Origin: Bryopsis sp. KO-2023 | Lineage: Eukaryota; Chlorophyta; Ulvophyceae; Bryopsidales; Bryopsidaceae | NCBI GenBank assembly: GCA_030272585.1 | Contig: BSYQ01000008.1 | Span: forward strand, 3,844,001 to 3,908,000 | Direction: 5' to 3' | DNA length: 64,000 nt | Shown here: piece by piece, positions 21,031 through 30,985 of the stretch | How the letters are laid out: each line of letters starts with the position of its first letter | Position numbering within the stretch: position 1 is the first letter of the stretch | Position numbers and translations under genes: made by a program | Notes under the pieces: generated by a model | Told to the model about the DNA's origin: nothing | Databases searched by the model: none | The model's input: the letters and a program-made list of their open reading frames with translations, nothing else

Positions 21031-21680
21031 TGTAACGATTCTGCCCTGCAGATCGCTTTTTCTGCTTCAATACACTGAAGACTGCGACCCTGCCGGTCTG
21101 CCAGTCTGAACTGCCGTTCTATTGAACGACCATGGGAGAGACACTTGAACCTAGCAAGGTTCAAGGGCGAGATCAGGTTCCAAACTAAGGTTAGGTTAAG
21201 TTACAAGAATGTCCAAGCCCCAACAACTTATACCGTTTCTTCCAACCCTGATCCAAACTGATCCTAAGCCATAACATCAGTCTGCATCAGTGTTGCAGAC
21301 CATCAAACTACCAAGTTCCTTTCAGTCCCCTTTCATGACATGCAGCCTCAGACACCTTGCACGGTACTGCGGTCCTGAGTCTGCCACCTAAGACCTTCTA
21401 GAACCTTGTGCCTGCCAGCTCTGCAGCCCACGTTCTGCAACGCTGCCAGCACCTGTCTGCCATCAGCAACCCTGTCAGCCCGACTACTCTGCCACTTCGT
21501 CAGTCTGCCAATCTGCTGACTACCAGTCCTTTAGTCTGCAGGTCTGAAGGACCTGAACCATTCCTGCTTCTGCAGAATCATAGCAGTCAACCTGCAGCCT
21601 AATCTGTCAGCCCAATCACTGCCAGTTCTGCAAGCCTGCAGGTCTGCCTGAATCGCCTTTGATTCTGCCGAATCACTACA
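21031..21680 (-). repeat. LTR-A 5' LTR
   Basis: 650 bp, nearly identical to 12656-13305. It contains the element's promoter region. The primer-binding site follows directly at 21030-21018. Confidence 0.92.
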
Positions 21681-21833
21681 CTCATTACGTTTCGGTCCTC
21701 CAAACGGGTCTGATGGTGGAAGAGGCCTTCACGGACTCTGTGGAGAGCGTAACAGTTCTGCAGATACACGTTTTGCACGAACTGATTCAGATGGGGCATG
21801 GAGGCGAAGGTTATCGGGAATTGGATGGTGAAG

Positions 21834-22306
21834 TGTAGCGAATCAGGGTTTCTGACAGCCCTGCAGTACGTCAGCAGGCTTGCTGACAGTCCTGCAGTAC
21901 TTTAAGTAGGAGGCTGGCTGCCCTGAGGCAGCATACAGTCAGTCAGGGTGTGCTGGCAGTGAAGTAGTACGTGGACTACTGAGCTGGCAGCTAGAATGTT
22001 CTAGAAGGTCGCTCAGCACCACAGGAATGGCCGTGGGGCTGAGCTGGGCTCTGATTGAAAGGACTGCAAGGTCTGATGCCTTGCAGCAGTGATGCAGACT
22101 GATGTTACAGCCTATGATCAGTTAGGATCAAGGCTGCTAGGGTATTCTATAAGTTCTTGGGGTTTGAACGTTCTTGTAACCTTACTTTGGGATTGAACTC
22201 CCTTTGTCTCGCTTCCAAGTCGTCTATTCTTTCCCTCCAAGCCGTTTCAGGCTTGCGGTTCACAGCCAGCAGCCCACAATAGAGGTCTGCAGGCGGATTC
22301 ACTACA
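21834..22306 (+). repeat. LTR-B 5' LTR
   Basis: 473 bp, TGTAGCG...ACTACA. A TATA-like stretch (TATTCTATAAG) lies near 22143. Parts are alignable with the LTR of element A (ATGCAGACTGATGTTA and neighbours). Confidence 0.94.
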
Positions 22307-22520
22307 TTGGTTTCGGAGCAGGGGCGCAGCAAGACTGTGCAGGGTCGCTGGAGGACCTTGGAAGGCCCCACAGCCTTGGGAGAGATAGAACTGGAGAGTG
22401 CTGTGAGCAGCACACAGAAGCAGCGCACAGGCGCAGCACACAGACGCAGTTTTTGCGCTGTTCAGGGAAGCAGACTTGAAAAGTCACAGACGCAGCTGTT
22501 GTTTCGTCGAGTTTGATTGT

Positions 22521-23117
22521 ATGAGTTTCGGCAGACCTTCTGGTGGTAGCGACAGAGTTATTGAAGTGGTTTCTGACTCTGAGACGAGTGTTTATTCAGA
22601 GGACTCAGGAGAGAACCACCCAGAAAGGGTGCTGCCACACACACTGCGTTTTCCTGATACAGTGGTTCGTTTACCTTCTCCTCTTCGTTTTGCTCAGCCT
22701 GTACATATTCTTGAACCTGTCAGACACCCTTTGGCAGTGTTGGAACCAGGCGCTCTGAGAGCACCCCCTCACGGTCACCGCAGAGCAGAACAGGGTCCAG
22801 GGTACTTCAGATACACAGAGTGTACTGATCCCAACTGCAATATATACAGGAATCGCTTGAGAGGACAGCAGGAAAGAGAACGCAGAGAGCAGCGCAGAGA
22901 TGGCCGGACAGGACGAGCAACCGCAGATAGGAATGCCGGCCCCAGATCCCTTCGACGTGCAGGGATTGAGGCAGATGATTTTGGACATGCAGGAAGAGGT
23001 CCAGCACCTGAGACACGTAGCAGCCAACGTGAACGTGCAGATGGACGACGCAGCTCGGAACGCAGTGCACAACAGGATGGCACAGCAGCAACCTCCCGCA
23101 GCTCTGGGCAGAGCTAG
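22521..23117 (+). CDS. LTR-B leader ORF overlapping gag
   Basis: 198 codons from an ATG 202 nt after the primer-binding site. The first 126 codons look protein-like: an acidic Ser-rich start, proline-spaced hydrophobic segments, CTDPNCNIYRNRL (possible metal-binding pair) and a basic helix GQQERERREQRR. From 22900 on it overlaps gag in another frame and looks like a shadow. It may be a short leader protein with gag reached by re-initiation, or the original N-terminus of Gag separated by a frameshift. No family recognised. Confidence 0.45.
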   Translation: MSFGRPSGGSDRVIEVVSDSETSVYSEDSGENHPERVLPHTLRFPDTVVRLPSPLRFAQPVHILEPVRHPLAVLEPGALRAPPHGHRRAEQGPGYFRYTECTDPNCNIYRNRLRGQQERERREQRRDGRTGRATADRNAGPRSLRRAGIEADDFGHAGRGPAPETRSSQRERADGRRSSERSAQQDGTAATSRSSGQS

Positions 23118-24081
23118 GGCAAAAGGCCCTGACATGTGGTATGGTGATCCACATGATGTTCCCCTCAATGAGTGGCAAGTCCAGTTGCAGACATACTTTG
23201 ATGTTACTGCAACCAGGGACAGGGAACAGCAGGTACTAGTGGCTGCAGGATGCTTGAGAGGAGCAGCAGGCACTTGGTGGAGAGGTCGGTATGAAGCTGC
23301 GATGGCGGGACAGTTGAATCTGCCACAGGACGTTCCAGCTTTGGTAACAGCACTGAGACAGCAGTTTGGTAAAACGAATGAGAACAAAGACTTCAGGCGA
23401 GAATGGTCTCGTCTGAGGCAGGGACGATCTACCGTTGCTGAGTATGTGCATCAGTTCAGAAGACTTATGCTGCAGATCAATGACAGCAACGCTGGAGAGC
23501 AGCTGTTTCGTTTTGTAGAGGGCCTGAATGACCGTCTGCGAACTAAGGTTGAAATGGAAGATCCTGCAGATCTGGAGCGTGCGATAGCACTCGCCGCCAC
23601 TTGGGAAGGTCCACTTGAGGCGTACCGCAGAGAGGGACGCAGAGGTCACAGTCCCAGAGGCAGGCGTGAAGGATCACGCAGAGACAGATCAAAGAGCAGA
23701 GGCCGATCTTACAGCAGAGGCCGATCCTACAGCAGAGGAAGATCGCAGAGTCGAGGTCGCAGTGCTGGTCGTGGCAGAACTGACGCAGATCGTGATAGGT
23801 ATACACCACACCAATATACACCACAATTAGGGGACCGCATGGAGGTTGATGGCCTCCAGCGTAACCGCGTGGGTTTTGATGTTGGTAGAAACCGAAGCGA
23901 CAGTCGCAGTGAAAGCAGAGGACGCAGTGGTAGTCCTCGCAGACAGAGGCAGAACAGAAGATCTGGAGAGAGTATCTCTGCCAGAAGGAGCAGAATGGAT
24001 GCAGGTCACTCTGCAGCGAATGTTGATTGTTACAACTGCGGCAAGAAAGGACATTTTGCTGCAGACTGTCAGGAAAACTGA
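22900..24081 (+). CDS. LTR-B Gag
   Basis: 393 residues from ATG at 22900. Coiled-coil-like start, then a Retrotrans_gag capsid domain (about residues 75-235; pattern WQVQLQTYF, GAAGTWWRG, EYVHQFRRL, FVEGL). An SR/RG-rich stretch of repeated RGRSYSRGRS (about 250-300) precedes a CCHC zinc knuckle CYNCGKKGHFAADC near the C-terminus, which would bind genomic RNA. It ends with TGA at 24079, at the frameshift signal leading into pol. The coding sequence is rich in CpG, unlike pol. Confidence 0.93.
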   Translation: MAGQDEQPQIGMPAPDPFDVQGLRQMILDMQEEVQHLRHVAANVNVQMDDAARNAVHNRMAQQQPPAALGRARAKGPDMWYGDPHDVPLNEWQVQLQTYFDVTATRDREQQVLVAAGCLRGAAGTWWRGRYEAAMAGQLNLPQDVPALVTALRQQFGKTNENKDFRREWSRLRQGRSTVAEYVHQFRRLMLQINDSNAGEQLFRFVEGLNDRLRTKVEMEDPADLERAIALAATWEGPLEAYRREGRRGHSPRGRREGSRRDRSKSRGRSYSRGRSYSRGRSQSRGRSAGRGRTDADRDRYTPHQYTPQLGDRMEVDGLQRNRVGFDVGRNRSDSRSESRGRSGSPRRQRQNRRSGESISARRSRMDAGHSAANVDCYNCGKKGHFAADCQEN

Positions 24082-27000
24082 GGAGGCCAGAGTCTGGAGA
24101 GACTGCTGGCCGAGAAATCCTGGCGGAGGAGGATAGAAGTGGAGTGTGGGATGGCCGGTGCAGCCCACCACACAGAGAGGCTACCAATTGGGGGGTAGCA
24201 GGAATTTTAAAGCAGAACTCCAAGGTTGGAGAGCCACGTGTAGCCTCAGCCAAGGAGAAGAAGAAGAAGAAGAAGATGGAGAACCTTGCAGGTACAGAGC
24301 CATGGGTAGCCATACCTGAAGGGGATCCTGCAGTGTCAGTGTTGAATTTTGCAGGTGGAGGGCCTTGTGTAGCCACATTTGCAGAATGTCTGGTGAAGGA
24401 TATAGAGACAACGAAGGAGGGTTGTGGGCTGAGTGAAGCCACAACCACTCTGGTCTCTGAGGCAGGAGGTGATGAGCCAAGTGAAGCCACACCCAGCCTG
24501 CAGGTGATGTCGGGCAGTGCAGGTTTGGGAGGTGTACAGCCTGAACCTGAGCTGCACAATGTTACGGAGTGTAAAAGTACTGATGGTGATCTGAGGGCAG
24601 ACACATCAGATTTTTCAGTGAGAGAGGAGCTTGAACAGGGGAAACTTAGTGCAGATTCCCTTAAGAGTGTTTGTTCAAGTGTACCCCCAGTTTTGAAGTT
24701 GAGAGGAGTCCAAGTGGGGACTCAAGGATTGTTGAAGACCACAGGGGCTGTGGCAGGTTGTTTTGCAAGAATTTTGTTAGATAGTGGAGCAACCGACAAT
24801 TTTGTTTCGAAAGATTGGTTGCTAGAAAATGACATTCAGGCAAAGGCTTCTGAGGTGGTTACTGAAGTGCAGTTAGCAGATGGCAAGACTTCAGAGAAGG
24901 TAGAAAAAGAACTGCAGGCCAGTGTCAAGATGGGGAGGTTTGTTTCAGAGGAAAAGATGTATGCAGTGACACTAGGCAGGTATGATCTGGTGTTAGGTAT
25001 GTCTTGGCTGAGTAAACACAACCCTATGATAGATTGGCAGAAGAAGAAATTGGTTTTGCAGACACCTCAGGGAGTAGTCAAACTCAGAATGCAGACAGGT
25101 AGAGTAGAGGATTGCAGTACTGAAGATTTGGATATGATGTCCGCCAAAGAGTTTGCTCGGGCAGCCCGCAAGGGTATGCCGATGTATTTGGTAAATCTTC
25201 GGGAAGTTCAGGAGGAACATTTGATTAATAATGTGGAAAGTACTGATGCAGTAAAAGGCAGTGTTGCAGAAACCTTGTCAGAGGAAGGAAAAGAGGCAGC
25301 TGAGTTAGAAAAACAGATCAGAAAGGAGTTTCAGGATTTGTTTAAAGAGGAACTGCCGCAGGAGTTACCTCCTGACAGGGGTGTGAATCATAAGATTGAG
25401 TTGGTGGAAGGTGCAGAACCAGTAAAAAAGGGGCTTTATAGGGCCAGTTTTGCAGAAAGAGAAGAACTGAAAAAGCAGTTAGCAGAGCTGCTGAAGCAGG
25501 GATTTATCAGACCTAGCAAGTCTCCATGGGGTTCGCCGGTTTTGTTTGTTCCTAAGAAAAATGGGAAACTTAGGATGTGTGTGGATTTTCGGGCACTTAA
25601 CAAACTAACGGTGAAAAATAGGTATCCTATCCCGAGGGTAGAGGAGTTGCTGGATCAGATTCAGGGAGCACGCTGCTTCAGCAAGATTGACCTCTGCTCA
25701 GGCTACCATCAGGTGCGGTTGGATCCTGCAGATTGTGAGAAAACGGCCTTCCGCACCAGGTATGGCCTTTATGAGTATGTTGTTCTTCCTTTTGGGCTGA
25801 CGAATGCCCCTGCCACTTTTATGAACACGATGAATCATGTGCTGCATGATTTTCTGGACGTCTTTTGCATCGTTTACTTGGATGATATTTTGATTTTTAG
25901 CAAAGATTGGGCAGAACACAAAGTTCATTTGCGGAAAGTGATGCAGAGGTTGAGGGAACAGAAGTTGTATGCATCAGCTTCAAAGTGTGAGATCTGCAGA
26001 GATCAAGTTGAGTTTCTGGGGCATGAGTTAAGTGCTGCAGGAGTACAGGTGTTGCAGAGCAAGGTGCAGGTTATCAGAGATTGGCCACCCTTGACATCAG
26101 TGAAGGATCTCAGGTCCTTTCTGGGATTGGCAAACTACTACAGGAGGTTCATAAAGGACTTCTCTGCCAGAGCCAAGCCTTTGACTGCATTACTCAGAAA
26201 GGATGCAGAGTGGAAGTGGACTGAGACAGAAGCTGCAGCCATGCAGGATATCAAGGAGGCATTGATGTCTGCACCGGTACTATTGGTGCCTGACCCAAGT
26301 CTGAAGTTTGAAGTGACCACTGATGCTTCGGACTATGCAATAGGAGCAGTCCTAACTCAGGACAAGGGACAGGGTCAGCAGCCAGTTGCATTTGAAAGCA
26401 GGAAGCTGCAACCTGCAGAACTCAACTATGCTACTCATGAAAAGGAGCTGCTAGCAGTTGTGCATGCTCTGAAGGTCTGGAGACACTATTTGGATGCAGA
26501 GGAGTTTGTGGTGCACACCGATCATGCACCCCTCAAGTTTTTGCATACTCAGCCTCACCTGTCGCAGAGGCAAGCAAGATGGATGGAGACTCTGCAATCT
26601 TTCAAGTTCGAGATCAAGTACAGACCAGGCAGAGACAATGTGGTGGCAGATGCTCTGAGCAGGGCCACACATCAAGTGGAGGAAACAAAGTCTGAAATGA
26701 ATGCTCAGGCTAGGCTGGAAGTTGCAGAAGGATTCCTGCAACAGGTGCAGACAGCTTATTCGAAAGATCCACTGTGTCAGCAGTTGATCACTGCAAGATA
26801 CAGACCTGGACATGTGAAATGGGATGGGCAAAGGCTCTGGAGAAGAATTGGGAATGCTTGGAAATGGTGGATTCCTGAAGCAGATGGGCTCCGAGAGAAG
26901 ATACTGCATGACTGCCATGAGTCCCCATTGGCAGGACATTTGGGCAGAAGGAAGACCCTTGTCAGGGTGCAGTTGCATTATTTCTGGCCTCACATCTCCG

Positions 27001-28214
27001 AGTCAGTGCACAAGTATGTCCGGAATTGCATTTCATGTCAAAGGAATAAGGCTTCTAATCAGAGGCCTTTGGGTAAGCTGCAGCCCCTGCCTATTCCTGA
27101 TGGCAGGTGGACCAGTGTTTCACTTGACTTTGTTGGGCCTTTACCTAGAACTCGAATTGGGTCAGATTATTTGTTGGTGGTTGTGGATAGGTTCACAAAA
27201 ATGATCAGACTTATTCCTACTAAGCAGACAGTTACTGCTGCAGGGGTAGCAGATTTATTTTTCCAGAATGTGGTTCGTTTCTTTGGGTTACCTCAAGAAA
27301 TTGTTTCTGATCGGGATACTCGTTTCACTAGCAATTTTTGGAGGTCTCTTTGGAAGAAGGTTGGAACAAGATTGGCAATGTCAAGCAGTTATCATCCTGA
27401 GACAGATGGTCAGACTGAAAGGGCTAACAGAACAGTGCAGGAAATTCTGCGCAGTTATGTTGAACCTGCAGGAACAGATTGGGATCAGCACTTGGCAGCT
27501 GCTGAGTTTGCTTACAACTCCAGTGTCAATGCTACTACTGGATTCTCCCCCTTCTATTTGATGAATGGGCAGAACCCAAGGACTCCTGCAAGTGCTGTGG
27601 CTGTGTCAGCCTGCCCAGCAGTGGATGATTGGTGGACTACTTGGCAATCTGATTTGGAAAAATGCAGACACAATATTGCTGCTGCTCAGGCACGTCAACG
27701 CCAGGTGGCGGACGAAACCAGGCGGGGAGGGGGCTTTGAGCCAGGCGAAAAAGTTTTTCTGGCCACAAAAGACTTACCCCTACCTGCAGTGTTGAGCAGA
27801 AAGTTGTCAGCAAAGTACTGTGGACCATTTGAAGTCACTGAGAAGCTCTCTGAAGTTGCAGTCAGGTTGAGACTGCCAGGTCATTGGAGGATACATGATG
27901 TGTTTCATGTGTCCAAGCTCAAACCTGCATTTGAAGATCAGGTGGGCAGCTTTCCAGCAAGGGAGGCACCCAGGTGGCAACCTGAACCTGAACTTGTGGA
28001 TGGTCAAGAGGAATATCAGGTGGACAGAATTCTGGCAGACAGAACTGTCAGAGGCAGGAAGCAGTACCTTGTTCGATGGCAGGGATATGATCAATCTGAG
28101 GACACATGGGAACCTGCAGAACATTTGCAGAATGCTCGAGATATACTACGTGACTATCAGCAAAGGAGTGAAGGGACCGCAATGAGGCGACGTCCTAGTC
28201 GGAAAGCACAGTAA
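24027..28214 (+). CDS. LTR-B Pol polyprotein (PR-RT-RH-IN-chromodomain)
   Basis: About 1395 codons, read by -1 slip from gag. Order: a low-complexity Lys/Glu-rich segment; aspartic protease with LLDSGATDNF near residue 253; RT with FSKIDLCSGYHQV and YLDD near 616; RNase H with TTDASDYAIGAVL near 764 and HTDHAPL; integrase with an H-H-C-C finger around 960-1010 (final part CISCQRNK) and the catalytic series LDFVGPL, SDRDTRF and ETDGQTERANR (about 1030-1130). The chromodomain (about 1329-1380) has YQVDRILADR, YLVRWQGY and DTWEP. Chromodomains guide integration to modified chromatin in chromoviruses. All catalytic residues I can check are present. It can probably also serve element A. Confidence 0.95.
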   Translation: MLQLRQERTFCCRLSGKLRRPESGETAGREILAEEDRSGVWDGRCSPPHREATNWGVAGILKQNSKVGEPRVASAKEKKKKKKMENLAGTEPWVAIPEGDPAVSVLNFAGGGPCVATFAECLVKDIETTKEGCGLSEATTTLVSEAGGDEPSEATPSLQVMSGSAGLGGVQPEPELHNVTECKSTDGDLRADTSDFSVREELEQGKLSADSLKSVCSSVPPVLKLRGVQVGTQGLLKTTGAVAGCFARILLDSGATDNFVSKDWLLENDIQAKASEVVTEVQLADGKTSEKVEKELQASVKMGRFVSEEKMYAVTLGRYDLVLGMSWLSKHNPMIDWQKKKLVLQTPQGVVKLRMQTGRVEDCSTEDLDMMSAKEFARAARKGMPMYLVNLREVQEEHLINNVESTDAVKGSVAETLSEEGKEAAELEKQIRKEFQDLFKEELPQELPPDRGVNHKIELVEGAEPVKKGLYRASFAEREELKKQLAELLKQGFIRPSKSPWGSPVLFVPKKNGKLRMCVDFRALNKLTVKNRYPIPRVEELLDQIQGARCFSKIDLCSGYHQVRLDPADCEKTAFRTRYGLYEYVVLPFGLTNAPATFMNTMNHVLHDFLDVFCIVYLDDILIFSKDWAEHKVHLRKVMQRLREQKLYASASKCEICRDQVEFLGHELSAAGVQVLQSKVQVIRDWPPLTSVKDLRSFLGLANYYRRFIKDFSARAKPLTALLRKDAEWKWTETEAAAMQDIKEALMSAPVLLVPDPSLKFEVTTDASDYAIGAVLTQDKGQGQQPVAFESRKLQPAELNYATHEKELLAVVHALKVWRHYLDAEEFVVHTDHAPLKFLHTQPHLSQRQARWMETLQSFKFEIKYRPGRDNVVADALSRATHQVEETKSEMNAQARLEVAEGFLQQVQTAYSKDPLCQQLITARYRPGHVKWDGQRLWRRIGNAWKWWIPEADGLREKILHDCHESPLAGHLGRRKTLVRVQLHYFWPHISESVHKYVRNCISCQRNKASNQRPLGKLQPLPIPDGRWTSVSLDFVGPLPRTRIGSDYLLVVVDRFTKMIRLIPTKQTVTAAGVADLFFQNVVRFFGLPQEIVSDRDTRFTSNFWRSLWKKVGTRLAMSSSYHPETDGQTERANRTVQEILRSYVEPAGTDWDQHLAAAEFAYNSSVNATTGFSPFYLMNGQNPRTPASAVAVSACPAVDDWWTTWQSDLEKCRHNIAAAQARQRQVADETRRGGGFEPGEKVFLATKDLPLPAVLSRKLSAKYCGPFEVTEKLSEVAVRLRLPGHWRIHDVFHVSKLKPAFEDQVGSFPAREAPRWQPEPELVDGQEEYQVDRILADRTVRGRKQYLVRWQGYDQSEDTWEPAEHLQNARDILRDYQQRSEGTAMRRRPSRKAQ
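24072..24111 (+). promoter_or_regulatory. LTR-B probable gag-pol -1 frameshift signal
   Basis: The last gag codons are CAG GAA AAC TGA. The heptamer G GAA AAC (24072-24078) is near-canonical. A 6-nt spacer TGAGGA is followed by a stem of 11 bp: GGCCAG+AGTCT (24085-24095), loop GGAG, AGACT+(bulged G)+CTGGCC (24100-24111). A -1 slip enters the pol frame, which opens at 24027. Confidence 0.7.
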
Positions 28215-28271
28215 AAACTGAAGAAGAAAAGGGAGAGTGTCATTTTCTCTTTATCGTTCGCGTGAGCAGGA

Positions 28272-29114
28272 ATGGTAGACCACGCTCAAGAGACCGAGGA
28301 TCAGGTGGAACAGGCTTTCAAGTTGTTGAGCTCCAGGGCAGCATCAGCAGCAAATCTGTCCGCACAGCTTCGGAAAGCAAGAACTGAGTTGCAGGCCGCC
28401 CGTGCTCAAAATTATCGTTGGCGCGAGTGGGCAGCAAATATACCAGAAGTGGTGCAAGGGACACAGCTCAGAGATGCAGATGCGATCTCAGGAAGAGTAA
28501 TGGAATGTGAAGGAAAGTCAGTTGCAGGAAAGGAAAAGGTGGCTGATGTTAAGGAAGAAGAAGCAAGGTGGAACAGCAATTCTGTTGACAGAATACTTCC
28601 AAATCAGACACTGCTACTGCCAGAAGTGCAGCTAAACCCTGTGGAAGGGTTGACAGAGTCAAGCATGGGATGCACTCTGTGTTTCAAGACCTGCAACAGA
28701 CCAGTGTACACATTCCCTTGTGGACAGCACAGGGTCTGCTGCAAATCTGTATGTTGGATGAGGATGTGGTATGCCTATGATACCACCATTCAGCAGGATG
28801 CTGAGGGAAGGATGCAGGCGAACTGTCCAATTTCTCTGAAGGTAGCAAGTCCAGGACCTGCTCAGTTTGGAGAATGTGGATTGTGCAGGATGGTAAGGAG
28901 ACATCCAGGCTTGACAGTCCCTCCAGCAAGAGTCATGACAACACTTCGGATTGCAGGATTGGAGTTGCCTAAGAGCACTGCAGGAAGAAATCAGACAAAC
29001 CGTAATGCAGCACCACACCGGATTGTTGAGTGGGAGGTTATACCTTCTAAGAAATCTGGGTCAGCAAAGAAGAGGAGTCTAGATGAGGTGATCTCACAGG
29101 GTGCAGGTGACTAG
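28272..29114 (+). CDS. LTR-B third ORF with RING-like cysteine cluster
   Basis: 280 codons starting at ATG 28272, 57 nt after pol. A helical N-terminal third (LSAQLRKARTELQAARAQN, coiled-coil-like) is followed by a Cys/His cluster in order: CTLC, CNRP, CGQH, CCKSVC, NCPIS, then CGLC. The spacing resembles a RING or related cross-brace finger, though the last pair is not typical. The C-terminus is basic (KKSGSAKKRSLDE, possible nuclear signal). The position is that of env or accessory genes. If a RING, it could be a ubiquitin ligase; this is inference. Confidence 0.72.
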   Translation: MVDHAQETEDQVEQAFKLLSSRAASAANLSAQLRKARTELQAARAQNYRWREWAANIPEVVQGTQLRDADAISGRVMECEGKSVAGKEKVADVKEEEARWNSNSVDRILPNQTLLLPEVQLNPVEGLTESSMGCTLCFKTCNRPVYTFPCGQHRVCCKSVCWMRMWYAYDTTIQQDAEGRMQANCPISLKVASPGPAQFGECGLCRMVRRHPGLTVPPARVMTTLRIAGLELPKSTAGRNQTNRNAAPHRIVEWEVIPSKKSGSAKKRSLDEVISQGAGD

Positions 29115-29792
29115 TGCAGTTTGCTGCAGGTCATTTGAAGGAATGTTTGGTTTTTATTGAAATGTGATTTGCAGTGGGAGCTGCCAGTTGAGGCAGAACA
29201 TATTAGGCTGATTGAATGAAACTTGTTATGTTTCTTGACTTGGTGGAATTTGGAAAAGAAGAATTTTCTGAGGGAGTAATATCATTTTGTCCCTTTTCTT
29301 AAGTGCTTATGGGACAGGCAGAGTATTTTTCAGAGATTCTTAATAAACCTGCCAACTAGATACATTTTTGATATCTGCAACAGAATGTGGGTTATTGCTG
29401 CAGCTTAATAGTATATTCTGATATGGGACATTTTTACTGATTGCTAGGATTTTGTGGGCTGATAAGCAGTGTTTATTTTGGAAAACTGCTGATCAGTCAT
29501 TTGACTTGTTTTCTACTGATTGAGGTTTTTATATTTGCAAGGGTTGAGACCTTGAGAATAACACTGTTTCTAGTTATGTTTTATATGCCAAGGAAGTGAG
29601 AAGCTGCAGAAAACAGTTCAAGGGTGCAGCAGGGTTCTTTGGTTGTTGATGTTTTATTAGACCTACAAGGGAGTAGGGTTTGATTTGATGATGAGTTTTC
29701 AGATCTTTATTGAGCTATGGAATTTCCCTAAAAGGTTGATTTATTTCAGTCAAAGTGCAGTAAGGGGCTACTGCAGTTCAGATGGGGAGGAA
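29115..29792 (+). other. LTR-B 3' untranslated region and polypurine tract
   Basis: About 680 bp without open frames, T-rich, ending in the plus-strand primer GATGGGGAGGAA (29781-29792). Confidence 0.8.
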
Positions 29793-30265
29793 TGTAGCGA
29801 ATCAGGGTTTCTGACAGCCCTGCAGTACGTCAGCAGGCTTGCTGACAGTCCTGCAGTACTTTAAGTAGGAGGCTGGCTGCCCTGAGGCAGCATACAGTCA
29901 GTCAGGGTGTGCTGGCAGTGAAGTAGTACGTGGACTACTGAGCTGGCAGCTAGAATGTTCTAGAAGGTCGCTCAGCACCACAGGAATGGCCGTGGGGCTG
30001 AGCTGGGCTCTGATTGAAAGGACTGCAAGGTCTGATGCCTTGCAGCAGTGATGCAGACTGATGTTACAGCCTATGATCAGTTAGGATCAAGGCTGCTAGG
30101 GTATTCTATAAGTTCTTGGGGTTTGAACGTTCTTGTAACCTTACTTTGGGATTGAACTCCCTTTGTCTCGCTTCCAAGTCGTCTATTCTTTCCCTCCAAG
30201 CCGTTTCAGGCTTGCGGTTCACAGCCAGCAGCCCACAATAGAGGTCTGCAGGCGGATTCACTACA
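29793..30265 (+). repeat. LTR-B 3' LTR
   Basis: 473 bp, same sequence as 21834-22306 by eye, followed by the duplication TGAAG. Confidence 0.94.
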
Positions 30266-30481
30266 TGAAGTCGGGGAAGAAGGCGTACTCCGTCTGCATG
30301 TTGGCTCTCTCTCGCTGGGCAGTTCTGCGCTGTTCCCTGCTCCGTTCAGACATGATCCTTCGCAAGGGGGCCTGCCTGCGCCGAGGGTACCCCTCACTGT
30401 CGTTGATGCAAGGTTGTCCATCAAAATCCATTGGCCACCTGTCCATCAATGGGGGTCTGGGGTTTGCCTGCCTCTGACCAC

Positions 30482-30985
30482 CATGACCACCCTGGCCACC
30501 CTGACCACCCTGACCACCCTGACCACCCTGGCCACCCTGACCACCCTGACCACCCTGACCTGCTCTGTTCCTGTTCCTGCCGCCTCCCCCGAATTCCCAT
30601 CCACCAACATTCCCCCTTCCACCAGCTCCAGCAGCTCTGAACATGTTTGGGGGTGGCCCTCTTCCACCAGCTTCAGCAGCTCTGAACATGTTTGGGGGTG
30701 ACCCTCTTCCACCAGCTTCAGCAGCTCTGAACATGTTTGGGGGTGGCCCTCTTCCACCAGCTTCAGCAGCTCTGAACATGTTTGGGGGTGGCCCTCTTCC
30801 ACCAGCTTCAGCAGCTCTGAACAGATTGGGGGGTGGCCCTCTTCCACCAGCTTCAGCGACTCTGAACAGATTGGGGGGTGGCCCTCTTCCACCAGCTTCA
30901 GCGGCTCTGAACAGCTTGGGGGGTGGCCCTCTTCCACCAGCTCCAGCAGGTCTGAACATGTTTGGGGGGGAGCCTCTTCCACCAG
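30482..30985 (-). repeat. GGQ run and nine-fold 45-bp coding repeat in hAT1 second gene
   Basis: 30482-30560: 9-bp repeats (CCACCCTGA on plus) coding GGQ/VGG-like runs. 30606-30985: about nine 45-bp repeats, each coding 15 residues like GGRGPPPNMFRAAEA on the minus strand. Both keep the frame of exon 3. Copy-to-copy changes are mostly single substitutions (NMF, NLF, KLF). Confidence 0.9.

Larger units (their letters stand above)
12656..21680 (-). mobile_element. LTR-A: large coding-poor LTR retrotransposon
   Basis: Two 650-bp LTRs (12656-13305 and 21031-21680) differ at about two positions by eye. The 5-bp duplication CTCAT flanks it (12651-12655, 21681-21685). Orientation is minus: the primer-binding site TGGTTTCGGAGC lies next to the right LTR (21030-21018) and a purine tract GATGGGGAGGAA next to the left LTR. 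The 7.7-kb interior has no gag, protease, RT or integrase that I can see. LTR blocks, the purine tract and one internal segment resemble element B, so A is a non-autonomous relative (LARD-type), probably moved by B-type proteins. It interrupts the last coding part of the hAT1 second gene. Confidence 0.9.
21834..30265 (+). mobile_element. LTR-B: complete chromovirus with extra ORFs
   Basis: Two LTRs of 473 bp (21834-22306 and 29793-30265), identical by eye. The duplication TGAAG flanks it (21829-21833, 30266-30270). Primer-binding site TGGTTTCGGAGC at 22308-22319, polypurine tract GATGGGGAGGAA at 29781-29792. Gene order: leader ORF, gag, pol (protease, RT, RNase H, integrase, chromodomain), then a zinc-finger-like third ORF. 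No obvious disabling mutation was seen. It interrupts exon 3 of the hAT1 second gene. Confidence 0.95.
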
